64,000 nucleotides of DNA from the NCBI GenBank assembly GCA_965243185.1, contig OZ251531.1, positions 806,001 through 870,000 of the forward strand, in the 5' to 3' direction. How positions within the stretch are numbered: position 1 is the stretch's first letter; each line of letters starts with the position of its first letter. Of this stretch, positions 25,504 through 33,660 are shown one piece after another. The notes beneath the pieces were generated by a model. That model did not search any database. It saw only the letters and a program-made list of their open reading frames with translations, and was not told the origin of the DNA. A program made the translations under genes and the position numbers. Origin of the DNA: CBDBCU01 sp965243185. Its GTDB lineage: Bacteria > Chloroflexota > Dehalococcoidia > Lucifugimonadales > UBA3495.

Positions 25504-26658
25504 ATGAAACTCCACGAATACCAAGCCAAAGAAATCTTTGCCCGCTACCACATTCCCATCCCCCCGGGCCAAATGGCATCCACCCCCGAACAAGCCCGCC
25601 AAGCCACCGTCGACCTCGGCGGCCAGTCCGTAGTCAAAGCCCAGGTTCACGCCGGCGGCCGCGGCAAAGCCGGCGGCATCAAAATCGCCCGCTCTCCCGA
25701 ACAAGCCGAACAAACCGCCCGCGAATTCCTCGGCAGCCGCTTGGTCACCCATCAAACCGATGCCTCGGGCGTCCCCATCAACTCGGTACTCGTCGAAGGC
25801 TTGGCGGACATCCAGCGCGAACTCTATGTTGCTCTGACCATCGACCGGGGACACCGCGGCCCCGTGCTTATCGCCAGCGCCGCCGGCGGTATGGACATCG
25901 AGGAAGTCGCTGCCACTCGCCCCCAGGACATCCACACCGAACCCATTGCCCCCGTCATCGGCCTGATGCCCTACCAGACCCGCCGCATCGCCGCCCAACT
26001 CAACCTGACCCCGGCCCAAACCCGCCCGGCAACCCAAATCCTCAATGCCCTCTACCGCATCTTTACCGAGAACGACTGCTCCCTTGTCGAAATCAACCCC
26101 CTCATCATCACCAACGACGACCAGCTAATCGCCCTCGACGCCAAACTCGACCTCGAGGATGACGCCCTCTTTCGCCATACCGACCTCCAGGAACTCCGCG
26201 ACAAATCCCAGGAGGACGCCCTCGAAGCCGCCGCCGCCGACCGCGACATCGCCTATGTCAACCTCGACGGCAGCGTCGGCTGTCTGGTCAACGGCGCGGG
26301 ATTAGCCATGGCAACCCTCGATGTAACCAACGCCGCCGGCGCCGCCCCGGCCAACTTCCTCGATGTCGGCGGCGGCGCTGATGAGGAAAAAGTCGCCGCC
26401 GCCGTATCCATCATCCTCTCCGACCCCAAAGTCGACCGCGTTCTGGTCAACATTTTCGGCGGCATCCTCCGCTGCGACATCGCCGCCCGCGGCATCGTAA
26501 TGGCCTTTGAGCGGCAAAAAGCCACCCTACCCTTAATCGTCCGAATGCTCGGCACCAATGTCGACGAGGGCAAAGCCATCCTCAAAAACTCCCCTCTCAA
26601 TGTAACCTTCGCCGACACCCTCACCGAAGCCGCCGCCGCCATCCGCGCCGCCGCCTGA
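25504..26658 (+). CDS. sucC: Succinate-CoA ligase, beta subunit
   Basis: 384 residues. With SucD it converts succinyl-CoA to succinate with formation of ATP or GTP in the TCA cycle. The N-terminal ATP-grasp domain (MKLHEYQAKEIFARYHIPIP, SVVKAQVHAGGRGKAGGIK) and the C-terminal CoA-ligase domain (GSVGCLVNGAGLAMATLD, NIFGGILRCDIAARGI) are complete. GGAG lies before the ATG. sucD follows in the same direction after 83 bases, so the two form an operon. Confidence 0.97.
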   Translation: MKLHEYQAKEIFARYHIPIPPGQMASTPEQARQATVDLGGQSVVKAQVHAGGRGKAGGIKIARSPEQAEQTAREFLGSRLVTHQTDASGVPINSVLVEGLADIQRELYVALTIDRGHRGPVLIASAAGGMDIEEVAATRPQDIHTEPIAPVIGLMPYQTRRIAAQLNLTPAQTRPATQILNALYRIFTENDCSLVEINPLIITNDDQLIALDAKLDLEDDALFRHTDLQELRDKSQEDALEAAAADRDIAYVNLDGSVGCLVNGAGLAMATLDVTNAAGAAPANFLDVGGGADEEKVAAAVSIILSDPKVDRVLVNIFGGILRCDIAARGIVMAFERQKATLPLIVRMLGTNVDEGKAILKNSPLNVTFADTLTEAAAAIRAAA

Positions 26659-26741
26659 ACCCATCATCCGCGCCGCCATTCCCCCGCCAACCGGAACCGA
26701 AATCCCCAATCGACCCTAAAAACCCGGAGCAAACGCCAAGT

Positions 26742-27629
26742 ATGGGCATTCTACTGAACGAACAATCCCGCATCCTGGTGCAGGGCATCACCGGCCGCGA
26801 AGGCAGTTTCCACGCCCGCGCCGGCATTGCCTACGGAACTAATGTCGTCGCCGGCGTTACCCCCGGCCGTGGCGGCCAGCTCTTTGACGATACCGTGCCG
26901 GTCTTTGACTCCGTAACCCAAGCCGTTGCCGCCACCGCCGCCAATGTCTCCCTGATTTTCGTTCCCCCGCCCTTTGCCGCTGACGCCATCGCCGAGGCCG
27001 CTGACGCCGGCGTACCCTTGATTGCCTGCATCACCGAAGGCGTCCCGGTGCAGGATATGTCCCGCCTTTCCCGCTACCTCGACCAGAAGCCGGAAGTCCG
27101 CTTGATTGGCCCCAACTGCCCCGGAATGATAAATCCTACCGCCCGCTGCAAAGTCGGCATTATGCCCGGCAACATCCATCTCCCCGGCCGCGTGGGGGTA
27201 GTCTCCCGCAGCGGCACCCTGACCTACGAAGCCGTCTCTCAACTCACCACCCGCGGCATCGGCCAATCCAGCTGCGTCGGCATCGGCGGCGACCCCATCA
27301 TTGGCACCAGCTTTGCCGACATCCTCCGCCTCTACCAAGCCGACCCCGACACCGACCTTATCGTCTTTATCGGCGAAATCGGCGGCAATATGGAACAGGA
27401 AGCCGCCGCCTGCATCCGGGACGAAATCACCAAACCGGTCTGCGCCTTGATTGTCGGCGCGACCGCCCCTCCGGGTAAGCGGATGGGCCACGCCGGCGCC
27501 ATCATCACCGGCGCCAATGCCACCGCCGAATCCAAAATCGCCGCCCTGCGGGCTGCCGGCGCCCACATCATCCCCACCCCCGCCGACATCGGCGAAACCG
27601 CCGCCACAGTTCTAGCCGGAATGGGCTGA
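26742..27629 (+). CDS. sucD: Succinate-CoA ligase, alpha subunit
   Basis: 295 residues. The CoA-binding N-terminal domain (VQGITGREGSFHA, GPNCPGMINP) is followed by the ligase domain. The phosphorylated His is His250 in MGHAGAIITG. VSRSGTLTYE and IGGDPIIGTSF are typical SucD blocks. It is paired with sucC and the C-terminal end is complete. The last gene of the sucCD unit; about 400 bases without a clear gene follow. Confidence 0.97.
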   Translation: MGILLNEQSRILVQGITGREGSFHARAGIAYGTNVVAGVTPGRGGQLFDDTVPVFDSVTQAVAATAANVSLIFVPPPFAADAIAEAADAGVPLIACITEGVPVQDMSRLSRYLDQKPEVRLIGPNCPGMINPTARCKVGIMPGNIHLPGRVGVVSRSGTLTYEAVSQLTTRGIGQSSCVGIGGDPIIGTSFADILRLYQADPDTDLIVFIGEIGGNMEQEAAACIRDEITKPVCALIVGATAPPGKRMGHAGAIITGANATAESKIAALRAAGAHIIPTPADIGETAATVLAGMG

Positions 27630-28048
27630 CCACTTCCCCCTGCTGCTGACACCGGTTGACGCCGCCATCATCCCGTTGCGGGTTGCGATTATGCGGTGAT
27701 TTACTGAGACCCGCTGTATCCGACTGCCAACACTACACCGTACACTATGGGCGGCCTTGACTTTGACCGGTTGGGGGAATTGTTGCAAGCGCAACGATGG
27801 ACGGTGACGGTAAGCGGTTATGAAGGGGAATGGGATTGCTTGGGATGGGCGGCGGAAAGGAAACAAGCATTGCGGGGGCAAATTGCCGGGGGCGGTCAAC
27901 CGCGAACCGAGGGGCTTTGGCGTAATGCCCGGTGCATTGCGGCGGCATCCGTGCGGTCAACTGCTATGATAAACCACCCAGCAAATGCACAACACCGCCC
28001 CCGGCATTGCTACCGGGGGCGGGTTTAGGGCCGGGTTTAGCTGGGGTT
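27630..28048. other. Intergenic region after sucD
   Basis: No supported gene. A 93-codon open frame at 27747-28028 begins plausibly (GLDFDRLGELLQAQRWTVTV) but has no ribosome-binding site and its second half runs through a hairpin, so I do not call it. A 10-bp GC-rich hairpin at 27995-28022 is listed separately. Confidence 0.5.
27995..28022. terminator. Candidate terminator hairpin before the zinc-ribbon gene's end
   Basis: CCGCCCCCGG (27995-28004), loop of 8, CCGGGGGCGG (28013-28022), followed on the plus strand by GTTTAGGG. On the minus strand it lies 27 bases after the stop of the zinc-ribbon gene, so it may end that transcript, although the T-run is weak on both sides. Confidence 0.45.
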
Positions 28049-28351
28049 TTAGCGATAGTTGCTTTCGCGCATCTGGCTGAAGCAGTCGCTGCAATAAACC
28101 GGGCGGTCGCCGCGGGGGCGGAAAGGAACGGTGGTGTCGATGCCGCACTGGGCGCAAACGGCGGGGTGCATTTCCCGCTGGCCGCCGCCGCCATCGTAGG
28201 AGCGCTGGCTGCGGCGGGCTTGCCGGCAGTCCGGGCAACGGCGGGGTTCGTTGGTGAAGCCGCGGGAATTAAAGAACTCCTGCTCCCCCACGGTAAAGAT
28301 GAATTCCGCAGCGCATTCCGCGCAGACCAAGGTTTTGTCGGACAGAGCCAA
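28049..28351 (-). CDS. Zinc-ribbon protein, four CxxC knuckles
   Basis: 100 residues, TTG start with GGGAGG upstream. Four CxxC pairs: CAEC, CPDC, CAQC and CSDC. They are arranged as two zinc ribbons joined by a basic Ser/Gly linker (RQARRSQRSYDGGGGQRE). FFNSRGFTNEPRRCPDCR is a pattern I associate with small zinc-ribbon proteins common in Chloroflexota. Likely cytoplasmic and nucleic-acid or protein binding. No enzyme function. A possible promoter (TTCCCA, 17 bp, TACAAT at 28460-28488, minus strand) would give a leader of about 100 bases. Confidence 0.8.
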   Translation of the reverse strand: MALSDKTLVCAECAAEFIFTVGEQEFFNSRGFTNEPRRCPDCRQARRSQRSYDGGGGQREMHPAVCAQCGIDTTVPFRPRGDRPVYCSDCFSQMRESNYR

Positions 28352-28668
28352 AAGATGACCTCCCTAACGGTTATTTGATATGGCTTGCGTCGAGGTCATC
28401 CGGCGTCAGCGACAAATCGACTACGACTCGCGGGGAACCTTAACTCATACCGGTTGAGTATTGTAACACACTTGGGGGCAATTGGGAATAAGCCGGATGG
28501 GGGAAAGGGGAAATTGGCGATTTTTGCGGAATGCGGAAGGATTGGGCAATAGGTCGGATGGTTTCCGCAACAGGACAATCCAGAGGCTCCGCCGCATTGG
28601 GGAAATCTCTGGATTCCCGTTGTGGGGTTAATGGCCGCCGGGGGATTTGGGCCGGGGATAGCGTGGGG
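28352..28668. other. Intergenic region upstream of the zinc-ribbon gene
   Basis: No gene seen. Holds the candidate minus-strand promoter of the zinc-ribbon gene (TACAAT at 28460-28465, TTCCCA at 28483-28488) and a decayed ATTCCC-type repeat near 28610. The ferritin gene on the same strand ends at 28669. Confidence 0.5.
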
Positions 28669-29193
28669 TTAGAGGCCCGGGGCGGCGGGAACGGTGCCGG
28701 CGGGGCCGCGGGCGGCGAGGATACGGTCGAGCATCAGGAGGTCGCTGGGGTTGTCGCCAATCATTTTGAGCTGGGCGACGATGTCGGCGGCGGTTTTTTC
28801 CTCCTCGATTTGTTCGGTGATGAAGGTTTGGAGGTGAACCTGGGTGGCGTAGTCGCCTTCGTTGACCGCCACTTCGTAGAGGCGGTTGATGAGGCGGCTG
28901 ACTTCCCGCTCGTGGTCGAGGGTGTTCTGCATCACGCCGAGGGCGGACTGGAACTCGAGGGTGGGCTGGTTGATGGGAAAGAGGGAGACGCGGCCCTCGC
29001 GGTTTAGCACGAAGTCGAAGAGGTTCATGGCGTGGGTGTATTCCTCTTGGCTTTGCACGCGGAGCCAGTGGGCGAAGCCGGGGAGGTCGATGGATTCGCA
29101 GTAGGCGGACATCGACAGGTAGAGGTAAGAGGAGTAGAACTCCTCGTTGATGTGGCGGTTGAGGGCGTCCTGGATGGTTTGGCTGAGAGCCAT
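28669..29193 (-). CDS. Ferritin (FtnA-like iron storage protein)
   Basis: 174 residues, AAAGGAG before the ATG. Four-helix ferritin: LNRHINEEFYSSYLYLSMSAYCES with the ferroxidase Glu, QSQEEYTHAMNLFDFV (ExxH centre), and FITEQIEEEKTAADIV (second ligand set). It has no haem-binding Met of bacterioferritin, so it is a non-haem ferritin that oxidises Fe2+ and stores the mineral in a 24-mer shell. Monocistronic; diverges from gcvT with a 21-bp inverted repeat between them. I see no obvious Fur site. Confidence 0.95.
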   Translation of the reverse strand: MALSQTIQDALNRHINEEFYSSYLYLSMSAYCESIDLPGFAHWLRVQSQEEYTHAMNLFDFVLNREGRVSLFPINQPTLEFQSALGVMQNTLDHEREVSRLINRLYEVAVNEGDYATQVHLQTFITEQIEEEKTAADIVAQLKMIGDNPSDLLMLDRILAARGPAGTVPAAPGL

Positions 29194-29286
29194 GGGGAGA
29201 ACTCCTTTGGTTCAAGTGAGGGACAAGGATTGATGCCGGTTTAACTGTATTACATTTTTAGGGAAAAGGCAATCGGGTTTGGGCTG

Positions 29287-29366
29287 CCGTTCTGTTGTGG
29301 TTGATAACGAACGGTAAATACCCCCTGGCGTAGGGAAAGAAGGTATTATCAACCACAACAGAACGG
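29287..29366. repeat. Perfect 21-bp inverted repeat between ftn and gcvT
   Basis: Arms at 29287-29307 (begins CCGTTCTGTTGTGG) and 29346-29366 are exact reverse complements over 21 bp, with a 38-bp spacer. A short inner pair AATACC/GGTATT (29317-29322 and 29342-29347) can form an alternative stem. It lies between the divergent starts of the ferritin gene and gcvT, just before the gcvT promoter. It could be a regulator site, a terminator-like block, or a MITE with no second copy in this window. Confidence 0.75.
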
Positions 29367-29379
29367 AACGGCTGCGGGG

Positions 29380-29409
29380 TTGGCTTATTCCCATCCCTTG
29401 CCTTATAAT
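29380..29409 (+). promoter_or_regulatory. gcvT promoter, predicted to give a leaderless mRNA
   Basis: TTGGCT (29380-29385), an 18-bp gap and a perfect TATAAT (29404-29409). The first base of the gcvT ATG (29416) is 7 bases after the -10 box, where transcription would start. No ribosome-binding site is possible in between. No glycine-riboswitch leader is present. Confidence 0.65.
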
Positions 29410-29415
29410 GGCGTT

Positions 29416-30531
29416 ATGGATAACTTGCAAACTTCCCTGTACCAAACCCACCGGGACTTGGGGGCGCGGCTGGTGCCTTTTGGCGGGTGGGCTATGCCGG
29501 TGCAGTATTCGGGCATTATCAGCGAAGTCAAGGCGGTGCGGACGGCGGCCGGCATTTTCGATGTTTCCCACATGGGGCGGCTGGATATTTCCGGGAGTCA
29601 AGCGGCCGCCTTTCTGGACCGGATGCTGACCGGGGCGGCGTCCACTTTGCGGATGGGGCGGGCCCGCTACTGTCTGATTTGCAACGAAAGCGGCGGCGTC
29701 ATCGACGATACCATCTTTTACCGCCGGGCCGCCGACCGGTTTCTGTTGATTCCCAACGCCGGCAACCGCCGGGCGGTAGTGGCGTGGTTTCAGCAATGGA
29801 TTGCCGCCGAGTTTGCCGGCGGCGTGGATTTGCGGGACGATACTACCGCAACCGCCTTAGTAGCCCTGCAAGGGCCGCAGGCGGCGGCTTTGCTGGATGG
29901 CTTGTGCGTTTTGACGGATGGGCAACTGCCGTCAAGTATCCGCCCCTTTGCCGCGGCGGAAGGGGTTTTGACGGCCGGAGCAGAATCGGTCGCAGTCTTT
30001 ATCGGGCGCACCGGCTACACCGGCGAGGATGGGTTTGAGCTGGCGATGGATGCCGTGCCGGCGCCGGCGGTGTTTAATGCTCTGCTGGCGGCCGGCGCGT
30101 TGCCCTGCGGTTTGGGGGCGCGGGATGCGCTGCGGTTGGAGGCCGGGTTGCCGCTGCACGGCCACGAAATCGACCCGGAGACTACGCCCATTGAGGCTGG
30201 GTTGGAGAGGTTTGTCCGCACGGACGGGAATTATATTGGTCGGGAAGTGTTGCAACGGCAGCGGGAGGAAGGCGTTACGCGCCGCTTGGCCGGACTGAAA
30301 CTGCCGGGCCGCAGCGCGCCGCGGGCCGGCTATGCCATTATGCAGCAGGGGCGGGAAGTGGGGCGCATCACCAGCGGCAGTTACTCCCCTACCCTTGACA
30401 GCAGCATTGCTATGGGCTACCTTTTGCCCGAATGCGCCATACCCGGCACGGCTTTGGCCGTGGACATCCGGGGGCGCAGCGTGGCGGCGGAAGTGACGCC
30501 GCTGCCCTTTTACAGCCGCCGCCGCGGCTGA
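29416..30531 (+). CDS. gcvT: Glycine cleavage system T protein (aminomethyltransferase)
   Basis: 371 residues. GcvT takes the methylamine from the lipoyl arm of GcvH, releases ammonia and forms 5,10-methylene-THF. LQTSLYQTHRDLGARLVPFG, MPVQYSGIISEVKAVRTAAG, FDVSHMGR, the folate region GYTGEDGFE, and GLGARDALRLEAGLPLHGHE are family blocks, with the catalytic Asp at DVSH. I chose the ATG at 29416 (MDNLQTS) over 29380 because of the promoter position and the conserved N-terminus. First gene of a gcvT-gcvH-(TA pair)-gcvPA cluster. Confidence 0.96.
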   Translation: MDNLQTSLYQTHRDLGARLVPFGGWAMPVQYSGIISEVKAVRTAAGIFDVSHMGRLDISGSQAAAFLDRMLTGAASTLRMGRARYCLICNESGGVIDDTIFYRRAADRFLLIPNAGNRRAVVAWFQQWIAAEFAGGVDLRDDTTATALVALQGPQAAALLDGLCVLTDGQLPSSIRPFAAAEGVLTAGAESVAVFIGRTGYTGEDGFELAMDAVPAPAVFNALLAAGALPCGLGARDALRLEAGLPLHGHEIDPETTPIEAGLERFVRTDGNYIGREVLQRQREEGVTRRLAGLKLPGRSAPRAGYAIMQQGREVGRITSGSYSPTLDSSIAMGYLLPECAIPGTALAVDIRGRSVAAEVTPLPFYSRRRG

Positions 30532-30571
30532 AGCCAAGGCGCAAAAATCGCAGTTCTGGAGGCCGAACCCC

Positions 30572-30967
30572 GTGAGCAGTCCCGACGACCGCAAATATAC
30601 CCGGGAACACGAATGGGCTATGGTGGAGGACGCCGCCGCCCGGACGGTTCTGGTGGGCATTACCGACTACGCCCAAGATGAGTTGGGAGATATTGTCTAT
30701 TTTGAGCTGCCGGCGGTGGGGGCGGCGGTGACCGCAATGCAGACGCTGGGCGAAGTGGAGTCGGTAAAGGCGGTTTCGGACCTGTTTTCCCCGGTAACCG
30801 GGGAAATTGTGGCGGTGAACCCGGAACTGGCCGACCGCCCGGAACTGGTGAATGAGGATCCTTTCGGCGCCGGGTGGATTGTGCGGGTGACCGTAGCGGA
30901 CTTGGCGGAGCTGGACGGGCTGATGACGGCGGCGGAGTATGACGCCTATACCCAAGGGCTGCATTAG
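30572..30967 (+). CDS. gcvH: Glycine cleavage system H protein (lipoyl carrier)
   Basis: 131 residues, GTG start with TGGAGG upstream. The lipoyl-bearing Lys sits in LGEVESVKAVSDLFSPVTGE; YTREHEW and GITDYAQDELGDIVYFELP are family blocks. It shuttles the aminomethyl and reduced lipoyl groups between the P, T and L proteins. It lies 40 bases after gcvT. The next two genes are a toxin-antitoxin-like pair rather than gcvP. Confidence 0.97.
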   Translation: MSSPDDRKYTREHEWAMVEDAAARTVLVGITDYAQDELGDIVYFELPAVGAAVTAMQTLGEVESVKAVSDLFSPVTGEIVAVNPELADRPELVNEDPFGAGWIVRVTVADLAELDGLMTAAEYDAYTQGLH

Positions 30968-30993
30968 CCGGCTGGGGACGGAGGCAATGAGTT

Positions 30994-31305
30994 ATGGTTG
31001 AAACCGCCAGGCTTACCGATAATACCCGGAAGTACCTGGAGTGCTTGAACAAGGTAGCCCAACCCTTAATCCGGGAGGGCATATACGAGTCGGAGGAGGA
31101 GTTTCTGCGAGACTACGCCCGGCAGCAAGCCGAGGAGGAGCGGCGGGCGGTCTTGGGGTTCGAGCGGCAGTTCATCAGCTGGGAGAAGTTCAACGACGCG
31201 ATTATGAACATCGCCACTCCGGAGCAAGAGGATATTGCCTTTGATTGGGAGTGGGCCCGGGACAGCGTGGCTTACTGGCAGCAGTTGCTGGACGAGTTGG
31301 CTTGA
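30994..31305 (+). CDS. Putative antitoxin partner of the TumE-like protein
   Basis: 103 residues. Helical and acidic: RKYLECLNKVAQPLIREGIY, EEEFLRDYARQQAEEERRAV, FISWEKFNDAIMNIATPEQE. I do not recognise the family. Its size, position 1 base before the next gene's start and opposite charge make it the probable antitoxin or partner of the TumE-type gene. It starts 26 bases after gcvH, so it would be transcribed with the glycine cleavage genes. Confidence 0.6.
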   Translation: MVETARLTDNTRKYLECLNKVAQPLIREGIYESEEEFLRDYARQQAEEERRAVLGFERQFISWEKFNDAIMNIATPEQEDIAFDWEWARDSVAYWQQLLDELA

Positions 31306-31306
31306 T

Positions 31307-31660
31307 ATGTTAAGGGACGATATACCCTTGCTGGAAAAGTCGGGGCTAGTCGCCGCGGTTATCGACCAGTCCATCGCCAGGCGAGGGGATGCTGTCGTAA
31401 CCAGAATTCGGGTGCAGCTACGCAACGGGTGGCTGATGGACTGTCGGGAGCGTATCGAACGGCGGGGGCGGCGGTATAGCTTTCATATTTTCGCGGACGG
31501 GACCCTGATTACCCGTTGGGATAATTCTCCTTACCACCAGAGGGATTGCAACACTTTTCCCTTTCACCGACACCTCAGCGACGGCAGGGTGGTCGATTCG
31601 GAGGATATGGACACGGCTAAAGTGCTTGCCTATCTGGAAACCTTGATACAGTCCCCTTAA
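31307..31660 (+). CDS. TumE/DUF6516-like toxin
   Basis: 117 residues. TRIRVQLRNGWLMDCRERIE, RYSFHIFADGTLITRWDNSP, YHQRDCNTFPFHRHLSDGRV match the TumE (DUF6516) pattern: RWDNxPHH, then FPxHxH. Members of this family are toxins of type II-like toxin-antitoxin pairs, usually paired with a helix-turn-helix antitoxin; here the partner is the unrelated-looking gene before it. The ATG at 31307 sits 1 base after the previous stop, so translation is likely coupled. Located inside the glycine cleavage cluster. Confidence 0.7.
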   Translation: MLRDDIPLLEKSGLVAAVIDQSIARRGDAVVTRIRVQLRNGWLMDCRERIERRGRRYSFHIFADGTLITRWDNSPYHQRDCNTFPFHRHLSDGRVVDSEDMDTAKVLAYLETLIQSP

Positions 31661-31684
31661 CCAAACCACAGGAGCAACCGGCCC

Positions 31685-33019
31685 TTGACCACTGACCACT
31701 TTCAATCCCACTACATCCCCAACACGGCGGCGGAGCAGGCGGAGCTGCTGGCGGCCGTAGGCGTATCCGCTATCGACGACCTGTTTGCCGACATTCCGGC
31801 CGCGTTTCGCAATCCGCCGCTGGACTTGCCGGCGCCCTTGTCGGAACTGGAAATTCAGCGGGAACTGGCGGCCTTGGCCAACCGGAACCGCACCCTGACC
31901 AGCGGGCCGTCTTTTCTGGGAGCCGGGGCTTACCATCATTTCATCCCGTCCATCGTCAAGGCGTTGATGACCCGGGGGGAGTTTCTGACCGCCTACACGC
32001 CCTATCAGCCGGAAGTGAGCCAGGGGACTTTGCAGGTCATTTACGAGTTTCAGACCCTTATCAGCAACCTTTACGGGATGGAAGTCGCCAACGCCGGGAT
32101 GTATGACGGGGCGACCAGCTTGGCCGAGGCGGCGCTGATGGCGTGCCGGGTAACCGGCCGCAGCCGGGTCGCCATCGCCGCTACCCTGTCGCCGGCTTAC
32201 CGGCAGGTTATCGCCACCTATTGCCAAGCCCAGGGCATTGACCGCTATCCGGTATCCCCGGCGGCGGACATTGCCCGTCAACTGGACGGGGATACGGCCG
32301 GCTTAATCGTCCAATACCCCAACTTTTACGGGTATCTGGAGGATTTGGCGGAATTGAGCGCCGCCATTCACGACCGGGGCGGGCTGCTGGCGGTATCCGC
32401 CGACCCGATGGCCATGGGGATGTTCGCGCCGCCGGGGGAGTATGACGCGGACATTGTTACCGGGGAAGGGCAGCCCTTGGGCATACCGGTCAGCTACGGC
32501 GGGCCGTATGTAGGGCTGTTCGCGTGCCAGGAGCGGTATCTGCGGCAGATGCCGAGCCGCTTGGTGGGGCGGACTGTGGACACGCAGGGCCGCCCCGGCT
32601 ATGTGCTGACCCTGCAAACCCGGGAGCAGCACATTCGGCGGGAGCGGGCGACCAGCAACATTTGCACCAATGAGGCGTTGTACGCTCTGGCCGCCACTAT
32701 CTATCTGGCCGCCCTGGGCCGGCAGGGGCTGCGGCAGATGGCGGAACTGTGCTACCACAAGGCGCATTACGCCGCCGCCCAAATCGCCCAACTGCCGGGC
32801 TACAGCCTGCCTTTGACCGGGACTTTCTTTCAAGAGTTCGTAGTGGAATGCCCCCAACCGCCGGCCGAGGTGAACCGCCAGTTACTGGAAGGGCATAACA
32901 TTTTGGGCGGGCTGGATGTGAGCGATGCCATCCCCAACGGGCTGCTGCTGTGCGTGACGGAGCTTTGTTCGCGGGAGGATATTGAGGGGTTAGTGCGGGG
33001 GTTGGGGGAAGTGGGATAG
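31685..33019 (+). CDS. gcvPA: Glycine dehydrogenase, P protein subunit 1
   Basis: 444 residues, TTG start with AGGAG upstream. This is the N-terminal half of P protein. YIPNTAAEQAELLAAVGV, FLGAGAYHHFIPSIV, FLTAYTPYQPEVSQGTLQVI, YEFQTLISNLYGMEVANAGM and GRTVDTQGRPGYVLTLQTRE are family blocks. The partner subunit gcvPB carries the PLP-binding Lys and is absent from the next 8 kb, so the enzyme cannot work without a gcvPB elsewhere. Cluster order is gcvT, gcvH, TA pair, gcvPA. Confidence 0.95.
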   Translation: MTTDHFQSHYIPNTAAEQAELLAAVGVSAIDDLFADIPAAFRNPPLDLPAPLSELEIQRELAALANRNRTLTSGPSFLGAGAYHHFIPSIVKALMTRGEFLTAYTPYQPEVSQGTLQVIYEFQTLISNLYGMEVANAGMYDGATSLAEAALMACRVTGRSRVAIAATLSPAYRQVIATYCQAQGIDRYPVSPAADIARQLDGDTAGLIVQYPNFYGYLEDLAELSAAIHDRGGLLAVSADPMAMGMFAPPGEYDADIVTGEGQPLGIPVSYGGPYVGLFACQERYLRQMPSRLVGRTVDTQGRPGYVLTLQTREQHIRRERATSNICTNEALYALAATIYLAALGRQGLRQMAELCYHKAHYAAAQIAQLPGYSLPLTGTFFQEFVVECPQPPAEVNRQLLEGHNILGGLDVSDAIPNGLLLCVTELCSREDIEGLVRGLGEVG

Positions 33020-33045
33020 TGGGGGTTTAGCGTCGGCAACCGGCG

Positions 33046-33210
33046 TTAATCGTCCCAATGGTAAGCCAACTCCGGGACAAGTTGAATTTGCTGCACCCGC
33101 CAGTTGGCCTTGCTCTTTAAGGCCGGCAAGCCAATCCGCACCCGGAACGTTGCTGCCCGGCGGTTCCGCTTAGCGGCGCGGAGCTGTGGCCGCGGCCGGG
33201 CTGCCCGCTT
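33046..33210 (-). other. Open frame continuing past the GIY-YIG stop codon
   Basis: After the TGA at 33211-33213 the same frame stays open for 54 codons to a TAA at 33046. The last part looks protein-like (VRIGLPALKSKANWRVQQIQ, then LVPELAYHWDD). It may be a lost C-terminal domain of the nuclease, a read-through product, or the relic of another gene. No start codon or ribosome site of its own is visible. Confidence 0.4.
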
Positions 33211-33627
33211 TCACCGGCCGCTTGGGCCGCCATTGCCGCCTCCCCGGCGGGTTGGGGAACGGCGGCGGCCTAACTTGTTGCGGTTATGCTTGGTATCGTA
33301 ATGCTCAATTAAGCGGGTTTCCAATTCATCAGCCCATTCCGCGCCGGCGGTCAGGCAGACCGCAAACTCCAAGTCGTCCCGGCACCGGTACAAATCCTGC
33401 CGCAGCTCCTGGTTCGGCTCCTGGGGGGAAAGATGGGCCAAGAGCCGGGCTTTGACGCTGTTGCCCTTTTCGGATTTGCCGATATAGAGACATTCGTCCG
33501 GCCCGGCCCAGAGGGCGTACACCCCGCAGCCATCCTCCGGCAAGGCGCGCACCGTTTCCAGGTTGTACGGCTGCCGCTCCGTATCCAGCCGGTGGCGGGC
33601 CAGCGGAAAGTTGGGCGTTTCCGACAT
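33211..33627 (-). CDS. GIY-YIG nuclease-domain protein
   Basis: 138 residues with AGAGAGGG before the ATG. GVYALWAGPDECLYIGKS is the GIY-YIG motif, followed by VKARLLAHL (the conserved Arg helix) and the C-terminal ELETRLIEHYDTKHNRNKLG with Glu and Asn in catalytic and metal-binding positions. Such domains cut DNA in repair, homing and restriction enzymes. Immediately downstream (33 bases) of the DUF1156 methylase on the same strand, so probably part of that cluster. The C-terminus is basic and Gly-rich. Confidence 0.85.
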   Translation of the reverse strand: MSETPNFPLARHRLDTERQPYNLETVRALPEDGCGVYALWAGPDECLYIGKSEKGNSVKARLLAHLSPQEPNQELRQDLYRCRDDLEFAVCLTAGAEWADELETRLIEHYDTKHNRNKLGRRRSPTRRGGGNGGPSGR

Positions 33628-33660
33628 TTTCCCTCTCTTGACGCCGGGGCGGCCGGCCGC

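Noticed and set aside
27747..28028. 93-codon plus-strand ORF after sucD
   Set aside because: Some plausible residues early on, but no ribosome site, and the end runs through a hairpin. Kept only as a note in the gap description.
29367..29415. Glycine riboswitch before gcvT
   Set aside because: The promoter places the start of transcription at the ATG, leaving no room for an aptamer, and no aptamer core is visible upstream.
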